DNA of 64,000 nucleotides, from the NCBI RefSeq assembly GCF_000276665.1, contig NW_004955417.1:14794648-14858647 (forward strand), written 5' to 3'. The notes below the pieces were generated by a model. It saw nothing but the letters and a program-made list of their open reading frames with translations, did not search any database and was not told the origin of the DNA. Below, one piece after another: positions 46,616 to 59,193 of the stretch; position 1 is the first letter of the stretch; each line of letters starts with the position of its first letter. Source of the DNA: Chinchilla lanigera. Lineage: Eukaryota > Chordata > Mammalia > Rodentia > Chinchillidae. The position numbers were made by a program, and so were the translations under genes.

Positions 46616-47506
46616 TCATGCCTTGTTATTCACTGTATAAAGAATTGCATAATATGATTTACTTACCCTTTCTAAAATACCATTTTGGAAAGTTCATTTA
46701 CAGGGAACATGAATAATAGTATAAGGTTAATGAGTATTTGACAGCTCCAGTTAAACATTCCAGTATAAGATTCCAAGTGGTACCAGAAGTCTTTGTACTT
46801 AAAAGCTAACAAGTAGGGCCATCTCTGTTCCACAGTGTAAGATACTGGAGGGTGTCTAACTCTGTCCAGGGAAAATTAAATTTAATTTACTCCCTGATAC
46901 AAGAAAAAAAATGAACAAAATATGTAATACAGTGATTTTGGAACACTAGGCCATATACCAAGTTGAACAGTGATTATTGATGCTTAGGGTGAAATTAGCG
47001 AGACTTATTAATCAGTGGTTTAAGGGAATGACAGAACAGAGTGTCTAAGAGGTTGGCCATGTCCCAGTTTGGGTATTTGGGTAGACGATGATGCCATTTA
47101 AGGAAAGGAGTACAGCTCTCAGGGTTAAGAACAAATAGGAAGTTTGAATTTACACGTGTATTTGAAATATATATGAGATATCCAAGTATCTGTTAGTAGA
47201 AAACTCATAGTAAATTTAAAGAAACATTCAGAGTAGCATTATAATTTTGGGAGCCATCTTACAGATGAGCAAAACCTAGAAAATGGGTCATTCAAGAAAA
47301 CACATAAAATTGAAAGAGCACCAAGTCAAGGGAACATTATTTTTAAATAGTCATTGAAAGGAAAATGTCCTTGTCAGAAATTGTAAGGTGGGAATCAGAA
47401 ATGTAGGTTGAGAAGCTGGAGACGCCAAGAGCATATAGAATTTCAGGGAGCCTGTGGTCAGCTTTATAAAGTTCTAAATGTTAACTATGGGCTTTACTTT
47501 GCTTGT

Positions 47507-47567
47507 GAAATGGTTAGATTAATATTGTGATGAAATGGTTAGATTAATGTGAAATGGTTAGATTAAT
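47507..47567 (+). repeat. Triplicated 17-mer GAAATGGTTAGATTAAT
   Basis: Exact copies at 47507-47523, 47532-47548 and 47551-47567 with spacers of 8 and 2 bases. Confidence 0.95.
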
Positions 47568-49599
47568 ATTTCAGTGTACTTCCAATTCTAACATTCCATT
47601 AGGATGCTTTTGGGTCTTTTGTTTGTAATATAATGATGGAGTGCCCAACAGGATTCATCACCTACAATGAATGAACTTAATCTTACGTCATTATGAATTA
47701 ATTATAAGAGATTGTGCTATCCCTTAATTCTTCTTTTTTTTAGCTTTTCCTTATAATAAAACACATATAACATAAAGTTTACTATTCTTTTGTGAATATA
47801 CAGTTTTGTGTTTTCTCATTTTGAATAAACTTTGGGTTTAAATTTATGTATAATCACAGGATCCTAATTGATATATCTTTACATCGGTTATCTTAAATAT
47901 GGAGTAAGTAGTTCGCTTGCCTTACCCTGGCCCTGGTTGTGTGTTAAAAATACTATATTTTAAATGTTTTCAGATGTTAATGTCTTGTGAGAAAATTTTT
48001 AAATAAAATTAGTTCCTATTTAAATGATTAAAATCTAGGCTCTAATATTTTGAGTTTTAAAGTAGCATTATCCATTGTCCAAGATGTTTTATGAACCAAA
48101 CTGTAAAATAGAAAGCCCTGAAGTTGTCAACAAGTAAAATAAAACATTATAATTTAAAGCCATCAAAGGATTATTCTGTTGGTGAGAATTTCAGCAAGTA
48201 AGTGTGTTTGGGGACCAGAGTTTTTGGAAAGTTGATTTTGGAGCCAAAGTTCATATTTAGTAAGCCCATGTTGCTTTTTACTTAAGATAGAGAATCTTAC
48301 ATTGCATAAAGACATTAACAATATTTACTATAGCCTATTTATTTTTTCAGTGGGGAAATGCAGCTTTCATACTTCATTATAATGGATTTTTTTATAATAA
48401 TATATGTGGTCATAGACATCTTATTTTATAAAAACTTGGTTTTGGGACCTTTTAATAATAGATTTTGATAAACTCACTTGTTCTTCATTACTTTTCTCAG
48501 TCTGCTCATTAGCAAAGAGTTTATCTATTACACTTTAAAATACCACATTTTTATTCCACAAGCACATAATGGCATGCAGTTGACAAAATAGAAATGCCCT
48601 CACCTGGAATTCACTAAGAAACGAGCACTTTGTCTGTTATTGCCATACTCAGCTTTTTTTCTCATATAGATTGAAATTCTCGCTGTTATTCTATAGCATC
48701 TTCTGCTTCTATTTTTTTCCTTTTTTGAAGAGGAGGAGACCATCTTGGTCCTTTACTTTTATCACTAATTCTATTAACCCTTTAGTGGACTACATCCTAT
48801 ATTTTATGTAGTTTTGATGTGATGCCACTGAAAATGCCTAAAGCAGTACACCATATGCTACTTAGGCTGGGTGAATTGAATTCTTTCTCCTAGGAAATTT
48901 CATATGGAGCACAAGCAGTGGTGAAATAGTCATATTCCATGGTAGTCCATGAACTCCCTGACTTATTGTCAGGATCAAATAGGAGTAGATATTTCGGGCC
49001 TTACATATGAACTGTCAGTTACTTTAATTATGAAAGAAAGTTTTTAAACATTTACCACTGGCAGTTTTGCACAGAGGACCACATTCTTATGTATAGGCAT
49101 TCATCAAATGACAGCCATTTTACCCTGGTTTGTTAGAAGGAGGAAGTCTGGAATTGTATTCTAGGAAATTTTTCACGTCTTCCCTTGACAAGTTATTATA
49201 GAAAAAGTATAGAGATTTATAGTAGTCACTCTGAAAAGGAAAGTAAGGAGAATCAGTTTTGAGATTTTTAACTTAAGGCCCCAAACTGGATGTATTTCAC
49301 TTTCTTACAATATTTTCATGACACATTAAGAATTTATAAAATAGGAAAATATTGTGGGTTTTACTTTGACTATTTGGTAATAGTTTGAATATTTGGTAAG
49401 GTATAAATGGAATACTTCTTATTTGAGGGCTCCTGTATACCTAAGAAAATAACAGCATTTTAAAATACACCTTTTGTAAATCTGTGAAGGCTGGTATATT
49501 GGATCTGGCAAATAATGGATGCTTATTTTTTTTATTTGACTTGTTTAGCAAATATTCTTGGTGATATTTGCTACATTAAATCTTTATATAAATTCTGTG

Positions 49600-49720
49600 A
49601 TTTTTCTCTACTCATGATGAGGAAATGGAAGTTATGAAGACTGAACTTGTCAAAGTTCCCACAGTTGGAGTGACAAGGCTACTTAATTCATCACCCTATT
49701 AGACTGCCTCCTTGGAATGA
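49600..49720 (-). mobile_element. MIR remnant, antisense
   Basis: CATGATGAGGAAATGGAAGT, CTTGTCAAAGTTCCCACAGT, AAGGCTACTTAATTCATC, ending AGACTGCCTCC; antisense MIR order. Confidence 0.6.
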
Positions 49721-51465
49721 AATTATGAGCAATATAAATAAAGCAGTTATTTTAAAATTTGATGATAATAACAATGTTTATGTTTTAAGATATACTGAGC
49801 AAATAGGCAAAGTATTTGATTTTTTCACATAATAGTAATAATACTTGTAAGTTGTTAACATGGAAACTGTTCTTATTTTAAGTGTTTTAAGGGCTGGAGT
49901 ATAGTTTTGTCCCTGTATTCCTGACTTCCTGCTCAGTTCATAGTAGTTATTAAAGAATGCATTAGTAAAGAAAAAGCAATGTAAATGAAATACAACTTAA
50001 AATATTTATTTTCATTTTAAAATTGATTTTGAAGAATGAAATGCTTTCATATAAAAAAAATCTTGTTCTGGAGAAAGTTTTGAAAACGATTATTATCATT
50101 AAGTTTTCAAGTTGTAAATAAAGAAGAATATGTTATTTGGGAATAGGAAATAGTAACATTATTTAAAAGGGAATAATATTTAAAAACATTTACAGTATAT
50201 GTGAAATGTTTTATTTAATAATGGCTGTTGTCTAATTAAGAATTTCAGATTAATGTGTAAATGAAACTTAGGTTTTTCTTTTAACTGAGTTGCAGCCACA
50301 ATTATAGAACACATATATCAGAAAACTGTTTTCCAAACCTTACATATGAGTGGAGAGCATAATGGTATATATCTTTTCAATTGGCATGTTAACTTGAAAG
50401 AAGGAAAACATGCATTACAGTCATTATATTTATTAAAGTAAGAGTGCCAAATAATTTTTTCTTTATTGGTTTATGCTCAATATATGAAACTTAGATATGT
50501 AGCCCTCTTGACCTAATAGGAATCAAAATAGATGTGGTTCTATTTCAAGAATTTGTAATAATCCCTTCACTTTAACACATGAATGTGTTCAATATTGGCA
50601 AAGGAATGCGTTGCTACCAAAACTGAAACAAGATCCTTGAAACAGAAAGGATGTTGCCATGGAAAAATGAAGTAACAGTCAGTGCAGCTGTGATGCATTA
50701 ATGAATAGGATATTTTTTTTAAAGATCATTTGTGTTTGGTGTGGCTCAGAGGGTCCCAACCAGATGGTTTCCATGAACATGATCTGACCCCCGGCTTGAG
50801 GACTTCTTACTGGCAGATTACTTCATTTTCTTTCCCTTGGATTGTCAGATCCTTACATTAATGCAGAATTTACTGCTGCAGATTTATATTCAGTAATATA
50901 AATCACTCAGCATTTTACATTAAAATCACAATTTTAGACATACAGTTTTAGCAGTTATTTTAAAAGTGTAAAAAGATTTATGTGATAGCTTCAATATATA
51001 TGATAGTTGTAACTTTATAATAATTTGAGTGAGTTGGATTATACATACATATAAATATGTTTTGATTCTTATTAAAGGAATTCTGTCTCTGTATATATGA
51101 ACGTTTATTTTTAAGAATTATATATATCATGCCAATGTACTAGTGACTCTATATATTGCTAAGATTGTTGAAATAATTGATTTTTGAATCAGTGGAATTT
51201 TGGGGTATTTTATTAATTTAGAAATTTTGGCACTATTATAATTTATTTCTAAGGTCAGATATGTGTATGTTTGTAGACGGTACCTCACATTTTATAGATC
51301 GTTTTTCAACATAGCATCAGTATATACTATGAAGTGTTAAATATTTTACTATTCATGTTTTGATTTTTAACTTGCATGAATAGAATATCTGCCCTTTTAA
51401 GTTGTGCAATTCACTAATGAATTATATTAAATATTTTAAAACAATAGCAATCTGTAATAATGTCA

Positions 51466-51611
51466 AATTTTTTTTTATTTTTGGAGACAAGTTCTCACTG
51501 TGTAATCCAGGCTGGTCCTGAACTCACTATTAGCCCAGGCTGACCTCGAAATCACAGCATTCCTCTTTCCTCACTCTCTCAAGTGGTGGTGTATGCCATC
51601 ATACCTGGCAA
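51466..51611 (-). mobile_element. B1 SINE with 29-nt duplication, antisense, diverged
   Basis: GGAGACAAGTTCTCACTGTG, CAGGCTGGTCCTGAACTCAC, CAGGCTGACCTCGAAATCAC, ending GCCATCATACCTGGC. Confidence 0.85.
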
Positions 51612-51924
51612 TGTACACTTGTTCCTATTTCAGAATAAATAATATAGACTGTGATAGTAAACCAACTATTACAAGATACTTAAATTGTCAAAGATGCAAC
51701 ATAAAATTTTAGAAGTATAATTGTCAACTCTGATTTCATAAATCAGTACATTTATTTTTGCCAAAATTTTCTTGTATTTTTTCTTCCTGAAACTTGTCAC
51801 TTTGTCTTTGCCCAGAAATGTACAACAAACACACACACACAGTTTTACTTATTTTTAGATTTGCAAATTATTTATCATATCAAAGAATTCCAAACCTGTT
51901 ACATATCATTATATTCTCATTAGT

Positions 51925-52255
51925 AAGTATATTAAAGAGAATAAAAAATAAAAATGCAAAAGGACCAATAGAAATGATACAGAGTTTTACTAAACAAGAT
52001 GGTAGGAATTCACCAATGGTTGTTATGCTGCACATTGTTGTCTTTAAATTAGTTGTTTCGATTACCAGATATAACCATGTAAAATTGGTCAAAAAGTAAA
52101 AAAATTAGATATTCACTGTTCCTTTCAATAAACCATTAGACTTCAGCACTACAGTTATCCCACCTATATTTCTATATACATATATATATATTTTTTTTTT
52201 CCCTTCCTTCTTTCTTTGTCTTTCTCCTTTCCCTCATCCCAGTTGTTCTTTTCTT
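51925..52255 (-). mobile_element. L1 3' UTR tail, antisense, same family as 2910-3790
   Basis: ACTAAACAAGATGGTAGGAA, TTCACCAATGGTTGTTATG, AAATTAGTTGTTTCGATTAC, then TCCCTCATCCCAGTTGTTC are the reverse complement of landmarks at 3085-3330. Confidence 0.7.
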
Positions 52256-52740
52256 TATGGTTTAGTCAATCTTGTATTCTTACATCTGGTAATCTGAACA
52301 CCTTTGTTGAAGATAACAATATGTAATATAACAGCCACTGTTAATTCCTGTCATTTTGTTCAGAAACCCTATATCATTTTTATTGATTTTGCTTTGTTTT
52401 GTTTTTGTCTGTGTTGTTGATATGTTGCATTTCTTCTTTTTTTAGTTCTGTCTTTAAAAGAATAAAAAAGAAGTGTATTAACCTTAAAAGTTATTATTTT
52501 ACCCTTCCTTATTGTTTGAGAAATATAACCATTTGAAAATAGATGGAACTGGAGGATTGCATATGTTCTGTCATATATGGAAGCTTTGAATTTTTCTTTT
52601 CAACTTTAAAACTAGAAGATGGCTTCTCATGGACATGGTAGGGATGCAAGGAGAAGGGAAATGAGGAGAGCAAAAGAGGGTACTATGGAGGGTAGATATG
52701 ATTAAAGCTATATATATATATATGAAAATGTTACAGTGAG
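52256..52740 (+). mobile_element. L1 3' UTR unit and L1 ORF2-end fragment, sense
   Basis: CTTACATCTGGTAATCTGAA and TAATATAACAGCCACTGTTA match the unit at 3415-3520 in the same orientation, directly after the antisense tail. 52530-52700 (GATGGAACTGGAGGATTGCA, TTCTGTCATATATGGAAGC) looks like sense L1 sequence near the ORF2/3' UTR border. Confidence 0.6.
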
Positions 52741-52757
52741 ATCCATTCATTTCTACA

Positions 52758-52860
52758 TTTTTTTTTTTTTTTTTTGGTTTTCTCCGGTACCGGGAACCGA
52801 ACTCACAACCTTGCGCTTGCCAGGCAGGCGCTTTTGCCGCTGAGCTAAATCCCCAGCCCC
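52758..52860 (-). mobile_element. ID SINE, young subfamily, antisense
   Basis: T-run, GGTTTTCTCCGGTACCGGG, ending GCTGAGCTAAATCCCCAGCC. Target duplication TCATTTCTACA at 52747-52757 and 52861-52871. Confidence 0.96.
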
Positions 52861-53974
52861 TCATTTCTACAATTAATTGTGATTGTACAATGACAATTTT
52901 AAAAAGCCAAACAGATTAGCCTCCTTGCTCCCTTGCTACTAGAATTTACTATAGTATCCAAGCACTTACGAAGAAAAAAAAGTTTTTTTAAATCACATTT
53001 TCAAATAACAGCTTCATGTGCTCTTTTTTTGTAGAACATCAACAAGTTGTAGTTTAGATTTTCTTAACAAATAATCTAGATCTGCTAGGCTGTTGAAGCA
53101 ATTTAATAACATATGCACAAAATACTACTTTGGAAGAGCCAACTGAGATCAACAGATTTTGTGATATATTTTGTTCTTGAATTGGAAATTCACACTAAAT
53201 TCAGTTTTTCAGTTTGGACTTCCTTAGCCTTAACTATGTAAAGACCTGATAATTTAAAATACTATGTTTAAGTAATTTTTAAGGGAGGCAAAATAATTTA
53301 CATAAAAATCACAATTTAGGTAATAATTTGAAGGATGATAAAGCAAGAAATAGTGCTCCAATCTTGAAGATTTGTAATTTTTCTTATTTTAGGTATCACT
53401 TTCTCTGTATTAGCTATAATATATATGTATATTTACTTGAAATTTTGAAAACGTGTATGAAAAGAAATTATGTTACAGGAACATTCACCATTCATTCATA
53501 GTTCATTACTGTCATCTAGTGCTATAAAAGTTTCAACCTTTTTCTTATATTTTAGTCTGCAATTAAAAAATCTAAGTTCCAAAGTCATATAGAAACAGTT
53601 ATACTTTTGTGTAAAAAGTAAAAGCAGTTTTAAGGCCCTGTTTGGTTGGTGTGAATAAACCCTCAGTGAATTACAAAAGGAGGAGAGTTCTCTCACCTTT
53701 TTTGGTAGAACATTTTATAACTCAGTTGTTTCCTTGAAAGAACTGTAAAAAGCAGGTAAATTTTCATCTTTTGACACTGGACGGTTTTGATCAAATTCAT
53801 AGAATGTAAAATACATTTTCAAGTACTTGTTGGGTTTTTAGTAAACATAATTCAAAGACATATATAGGAGATGTTTCCATTTTTTGATTTGTCTGTTTAT
53901 TCTCATGAAGATACTATATATTCAGTAGCATGTTTAGTCTGTCCTATTATTTTAATTCTCCTTTCCTTTTCTAG

Positions 53975-54209
53975 CTGGATGTACAGTCTTGTTGTGTGTT
54001 CATTCCAAATGATAGTCTACCTTCCCCAAGCACAATTGTATGTGGTGACATTCCTGGAACAGTAAGAAGTTGGTACCATGGACAACCCAGTATGCCAGGA
54101 ACACTTGTCCTCTGTTTACCTCAAATAAAGATTATTAGTGCTGGCCACAAATATATGGAACCTCTGCAGGAAATCCCATTTGTCATCCCACGACCAATCA
54201 TTGAAGAAG
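53975..54209 (+). CDS. VPS13B: VPS13B internal exon 4 of 4 in window
   Basis: This 235-nt exon encodes 78 codons plus one base, from LDVQSCCVFIPNDSLPSPST through DIPGTVRSWYHGQPSMPG and LPQIKIISAGHKYMEPLQ to VIPRPIIEE. It follows a clear polypyrimidine tract (ctcctttccttttctag) and ends GAAG/gtacat, phase 0 in and phase 1 out. Cys-Cys followed by FIPNDSLPSPST is a segment I associate with human VPS13B, and the similarity is high across the exon. The next coding exon expected downstream was not seen in 54210-64000, so the following intron is at least 9.8 kb. Confidence 0.94.
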
Positions 54210-54610
54210 GTACATTAAGAAAATTATTCTTATGGTTAATTCTTCATATTTTGGGGGTTTTAAAAAGTTTACTTGTATACATGTAAATTAGTCTTCTCAC
54301 TGACACATTTTCATGACCCAAGTAAATAAACTCATATCATTTACTGCTATTCATACCTTTTATCCAGCCATATATTCATATATGTAAGTGTAAATTGTTT
54401 GTAAAAGATCATATGCAGTGTAGAAGAATCACTAAATGTAAACATAGGATAATTATCTTGGAAAGAAAGTTGCCTTTGGATGTTTATATTAGGTGGAATA
54501 AAGAATACTAAAAAGGTTGAGTTTAATTGAAATCAAGAGGTATAAATGAATATATGTAAAAATTGAAAATGTATTATTTTTCTCAAGTATAATGTATTTT
54601 AAATTTCTGA

Positions 54611-54611
54611 T

Positions 54612-54646
<35 letters not shown>

Positions 54647-54734
54647 TTTGGTTTTTCTCCGGTACCGGGAACCGAACTCACGACCTTACGCTTGCCAGGC
54701 AGGCGCTTTGCCGCTGAGCTAAATCCCCAGCCCC
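54611..54734 (-). mobile_element. ID SINE, young subfamily, with TTTA-repeat tail, antisense
   Basis: A (TTTA)n tract of about ten units replaces the T-run, then GGTTTTTCTCCGGTACCGGG and the rest of the ID to the head at 54734. Target duplication TCTGATTTATTTA lies before the tract and again after the head. About 400 bases downstream of the last VPS13B exon. Confidence 0.95.
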
Positions 54735-55639
54735 TCTGATTTATTTATACAAAGCAAAAGTTGTGTAATTATTAGAGCCATGATTTTTTTCCAGTCCTTA
54801 GTTGATTTCTTATATTGCAGTGTCTTAAGTTCTAAATTCTTACGCTTTCAAACCTTGACACATTAATTTCAAACAAAATCTGAACCTGGAAAAGTTTTGA
54901 GTCACAAAGTAAGTAATGTGAATCTATATTTTAATAACAAGACTCAAGTTTTTGACAGCGCTAAATGCGTCACCACCTTGTTCATATTATTAGCATGTAA
55001 GTATATGCATCCTCCTATATTCAGATTACTGTATGTACTGCCTGTCACTGAAAAGTGGACAACCTGGACAATTTTGGCTCCAACTTTGATGCAATTTGCC
55101 TTTCTTTTCTCTGCACAGAAATATCCTTTGAAATCCAGTTTGCTTAACAGATGTGAGCAGTGCATCAGGGTTATTAGTCCTTGATAATATGAATACTTTA
55201 TCATTATAGAATTTTAAGGATTAAAGGAATCTCCTATTAAAAACTTTTAATGTAATCTTTGTTTTGATAGGGATCATTTCTCTTAGCATATGCAATATAT
55301 TTGTTATTTACTATGAGCTTTTGTTATTAAGAATTCTTTATTACAAAACTAATTGTATAGCATATCAAAGTATGTTAATCTCAAATTGTGTTTGGGAATG
55401 TTCCCTATTTTACTTTAAATTCTAAAATAATTTTTAAGATTGAAATGATTTGTTCCTGTATTTTTAATTAAAACCTACTAATATTCATATAACAGCTTTT
55501 TTGTATGCCATAAAATTTTTCTTTTTAAAGTATTCAATTGTATAATCATTAATATGTTCATGACTTTCTGCAAATAATATCACTGTAGAATTTCAGAACA
55601 GTTTTGTATACAACAAAGAAATATACTATAGAAGTCTCT

Positions 55640-57560
55640 CCTGGTTCTTTTTCTCTTCTGACCCTGGCAGTCACCAGTCTATTTCATGTCTTTCTAATTT
55701 TGCCTATTTTAGACATTTGATATAAATGAAATCATACTGTATGTGATCTTTTGTCATTGGTGTCTTTCACCGTTTATGGTATTTCAAGACTGACTTGTGT
55801 TAATAACAATCTTCATTCTTTTTATGAGTGAATAGTACTCCCTTGTATGGATAGATGCCACATTCTCATTGCACATTTATCAACTGAGGGACATTTGGAT
55901 TATTTCTATGTTTTGGCTTTCATGAAAAAAATTCTAGTATAAATATTCTTTTATATATTTTTACATGGATATGTTTTAATTCCTATTAAGTATATAACCT
56001 TGATTAGAATTGTTAGTTCATATGATTACTCTTATATTTAAGTTTTTGAGGCATTGCTAATGTTGTTCAAAGTGTCTATACCTTTATATAAACAATGTAT
56101 GAAGATTCTAATTTCTCCATTATTTTGTCCCTTTGTTATTGTCTGTTTTGTATACTTCAAGCCTTTCTAGGGGATATGAAGTAGTAACTCACTGTGGTTT
56201 CGATTTTTATCTCATTGTGGTTTTGATTTTTATTTCCCTAAATAAGTAATAATGTTGAGCATCTTTTGCTGTATCTGTTAGCCATTGGTATATCTTCTTA
56301 AATATTTTCTTCTATTCACTTGTTTCATCCACATTTTTAGTTGCATTACTCCCTTCTTACAGTTGAGTTGTGAAAATTCTTCTTATAGTCTGGATTCTAA
56401 GCTTTTTTCAGATGCAGGATTTACAGTTATTTTCTCCCATTCTATGGATTGTATGTTTTACGTTCTTTATATCTTTTACTTTGATATCTTTATATTTTTA
56501 ATTCTGCTTTTCCATTCTATATCAGAAGGTACTTCCTCATTATTACTGTTTTTGCTATTAGAAATTAATAATTATTTTCAAAATTAAGTGTAGTTCTAGA
56601 AATATTACTATACATATTTAAGTTGTTAAAGTATAGGGTACTTCAGTCTCACCTCTTCCTTAGCAGCATCACTCTTAAAGCATTTTAATCCTTTTCTCCA
56701 GATTAACTCATTATCACAGTCACATTTTCACCATGGCTTTAATTTTAAAAACTTCTTAAGATTTTCATTTAGTTTTATGGTTGTTTAGATTTGGCGTGTG
56801 TATTAGTAGTTTAGGACTTAGTAAAGTTTTTCACTAAGGGGCCAGATAGTAAACATATTTTGTTTTTTTCCAGTATACTCAACTTTTATTTACAAAATCT
56901 GTTGGTTGGCCACATTTGATCATATAACACTCTCTCTAACACCTGTATTGAGGCTTTAGTAGTCATTTCTTTTCATAGTTCATTCCCTCCTTCTGTCTCT
57001 GTGGTTTTAATTGCTGCCTGAGGCATGTCCTTTAGGATCTCTTTTTGTGGTAGTGTAATATTAGCAAACTCAGCTTCGTTTGAAAATATTTTTATTTTGA
57101 CTTCCTTTGTGAAAGCTATTTTTCTCAAAAAAAAAAAACCCTCTATAAATGATTCCTGTTTATACCTGTTTTTTTCTTGATGGATATTACTGTGCTGACA
57201 CTTCCTTTTCATTGACCTGAGTGATCCAGTCTTATTTTGTGTTTCCTCGAAGGTAGTTCGTCCCTTCTCTCTGGCTGCTTTCAGAACTTTCTTAATCTTT
57301 GTATTTTAATGTTGCTGTCTTTTAAGGATTCTGTAATTTTACATATATGTACAGTATATATTATTTTTTGATCTATTTTCCCTGTTGGTTCTTTGCTGTT
57401 TTATATTTTTTCTCTTTGATTTGGATGGCCTTCATTCTGTGTAGTTTCTTTAATATATATTTTCAGTTCATTAACTTTCTTTTCAGTTGTCGTTCATGTA
57501 CTGTTAAAAGTTGTTCATTGAATTTTGCCTAAACATTCATAGAAGTCTAGTAGTATATCC
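55640..57560 (-). mobile_element. Old L1, antisense
   Basis: ACCAGTCTATTTCATGTCTT, ATATAAATGAAATCATACTG, ATTTATCAACTGAGGGACAT and CCATTCTATGGATTGTATG mark the 3' side. AAATATTTTTATTTTGACTT and AGTTCATTAACTTTCTTTTC mark the 5' region. Heavily diverged and gapped; a hAT-like piece intervenes near 56820-56930. Confidence 0.6.
56820..56935 (+). mobile_element. hAT-like DNA transposon remnant
   Basis: GGGGCCAGATAGTAAACATA, then CAACTTTTATTTACAAAATC and GGTTGGCCACATTTGAT correspond to a common mammalian non-autonomous hAT-type repeat. Exact family not named. Confidence 0.45.
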
Positions 57561-59193
57561 ATTCAGAAAGCTGTGCAACACTTAGTGAATAACTGAATGG
57601 TTTTTATAACACACATGGTACCAGAATCTGAATCAAAATCAAGAATATTCCCAGCACTCAGGTAAACTCTAGGCCTTTGGTAGTCATGGTTTCTTCAGAG
57701 AAACATTGTATCTTAACCTTTAAAACCATAAACTAGTTTCTCTTTTGGGGACTGCGTACCACTTCAGTTTTTATATTTTTACTTAGATTATTTAAAAAAC
57801 ATTTTATTCCTGTTTCCAAAGCTTCTTTTTATTTCTTCATACCCAAAACTTTTTAACATTATTGTTCAATTTCTGTACATCTTCCTGTGATGCCTAGTAT
57901 TACATGTGTATTTCATGTTGGTTCTTTTATTAATTACTTACACTGGAGATCTCTTCTAGCAATATTTTATAGCATGAAAAATTCCTTCTGTAGAAGTTTG
58001 GATTTAATTTTGATATATTAGAGCACTACCAGGTAACAACTAATTAGATGAGATTGGGCACATTCAGGGTGGTATGGCCGTAGACAGTAACAACTATTAA
58101 AATTAAATATTTAATTATAATTTTTATGGCACTTAATTGTGAGTTTGTTTGGTTTTGTTTTTTCCTATGTTCGGGTTTATATTTCTGTTAGCATTTGCAA
58201 AAAAGCTCATCTAGAAAGGGAAGAATATGATGATTTTATTTGTAGCTTACCATAACATTAATATTATAACTATTTGCACACCAAATTTATAGTCTGTTAC
58301 TTTCTGCACTGCAAAATGGGCTTTGCGCTCTAAGTCAACCTTAGTTGTGACCACAGATGTCTTATATTATTAATTTTGAAGTACTTCACTCACTCTGCTT
58401 ACCTCTGATTTTCTGGTTTTACATAGTCCCTCACTTTACAAACTGCTACTTTTTTGAAATTAATTTTTGAATTTAAGAGAATATCTTTTGTGTATATGAG
58501 TATATAAACTATGTAAAGTTTATACTTCATATAATTTATAAATATATTTATCACTTTTGTTTTTAGCAAAAAGACCATCTAGGCACCAAGTCTACTATAT
58601 TGCTGTAAATAGAATACCACATGAATTTTTAAAAATGATGTTGTGAAAATATACTGTATATTTTCTAATAAATTTTATAAAAAGATTGATGCATACTATC
58701 TACCGTTCTTTATCTTTTTTATATTCATATAAAGTCACACCTATTCCTACAAAGCCCTTGTCAACTACTACTGCATGTCCTTTTCATATTATTATAAATT
58801 ATTTTATTCTCATCTTGTTTCAAAAATACATTCTAAATGACTTTTTAGAAGTTTCCATCTTTAAATCTTTATGCTGTTATGGTGCCTGATTTTTTTTCAA
58901 AAAATGAGAGAGCAATTTAGTATATTTTGGACTTAAAAAAATATCACATACCAGATTCAGAGTGTATATTCATACTTGTAGGAGAATATAGAATGAGTAT
59001 ATAATCAATGCTGAAATGTGAAATAGAACAATTGTTAAACTATAAGGTTATTCTCATTAGCCAAATTTATGCCGAGGAAGAGCTATTTCAAGATATTTAA
59101 ATTCTTAGGTCTTAAAAATCTACAAGTACTAACTTAAGTGACTATATTTTGTCTTTTCTTCTGTTTCAGTGGGGTTTTATGAAAATATTTAGG

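Larger units (their letters stand above)
42555..53974 (+). other. VPS13B: VPS13B intron (11.4 kb)
   Basis: A complete phase 0 intron from gtaaag to ctag. It contains a B1, the CCDC152-like processed pseudogene, three full or near-full ID copies plus one partial inverted one, an antisense L1 3' end, B4-like SINEs and an L1 3' tail. The long stretch 46740-51460 holds only a MIR remnant and a small triplicated motif; the rest is anonymous. 52870-53970 also shows nothing recognisable. Confidence 0.88.

Noticed and set aside
47507..47567. Short regularly repeated motif as a CRISPR-like array
   Set aside because: Only three copies, spacers of 8 and 2 bases, in a vertebrate intron.
52571..52864. 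97-codon frame on the - strand starting in an ID element
   Set aside because: It reads through a SINE and its A tail (poly-Lys) and is a by-product.
54897..55204. Opposite-strand open frames of 95 and 86 codons
   Set aside because: Mirror open frames on both strands with no recognisable motif or splice context are expected by chance; it is not the next VPS13B exon.
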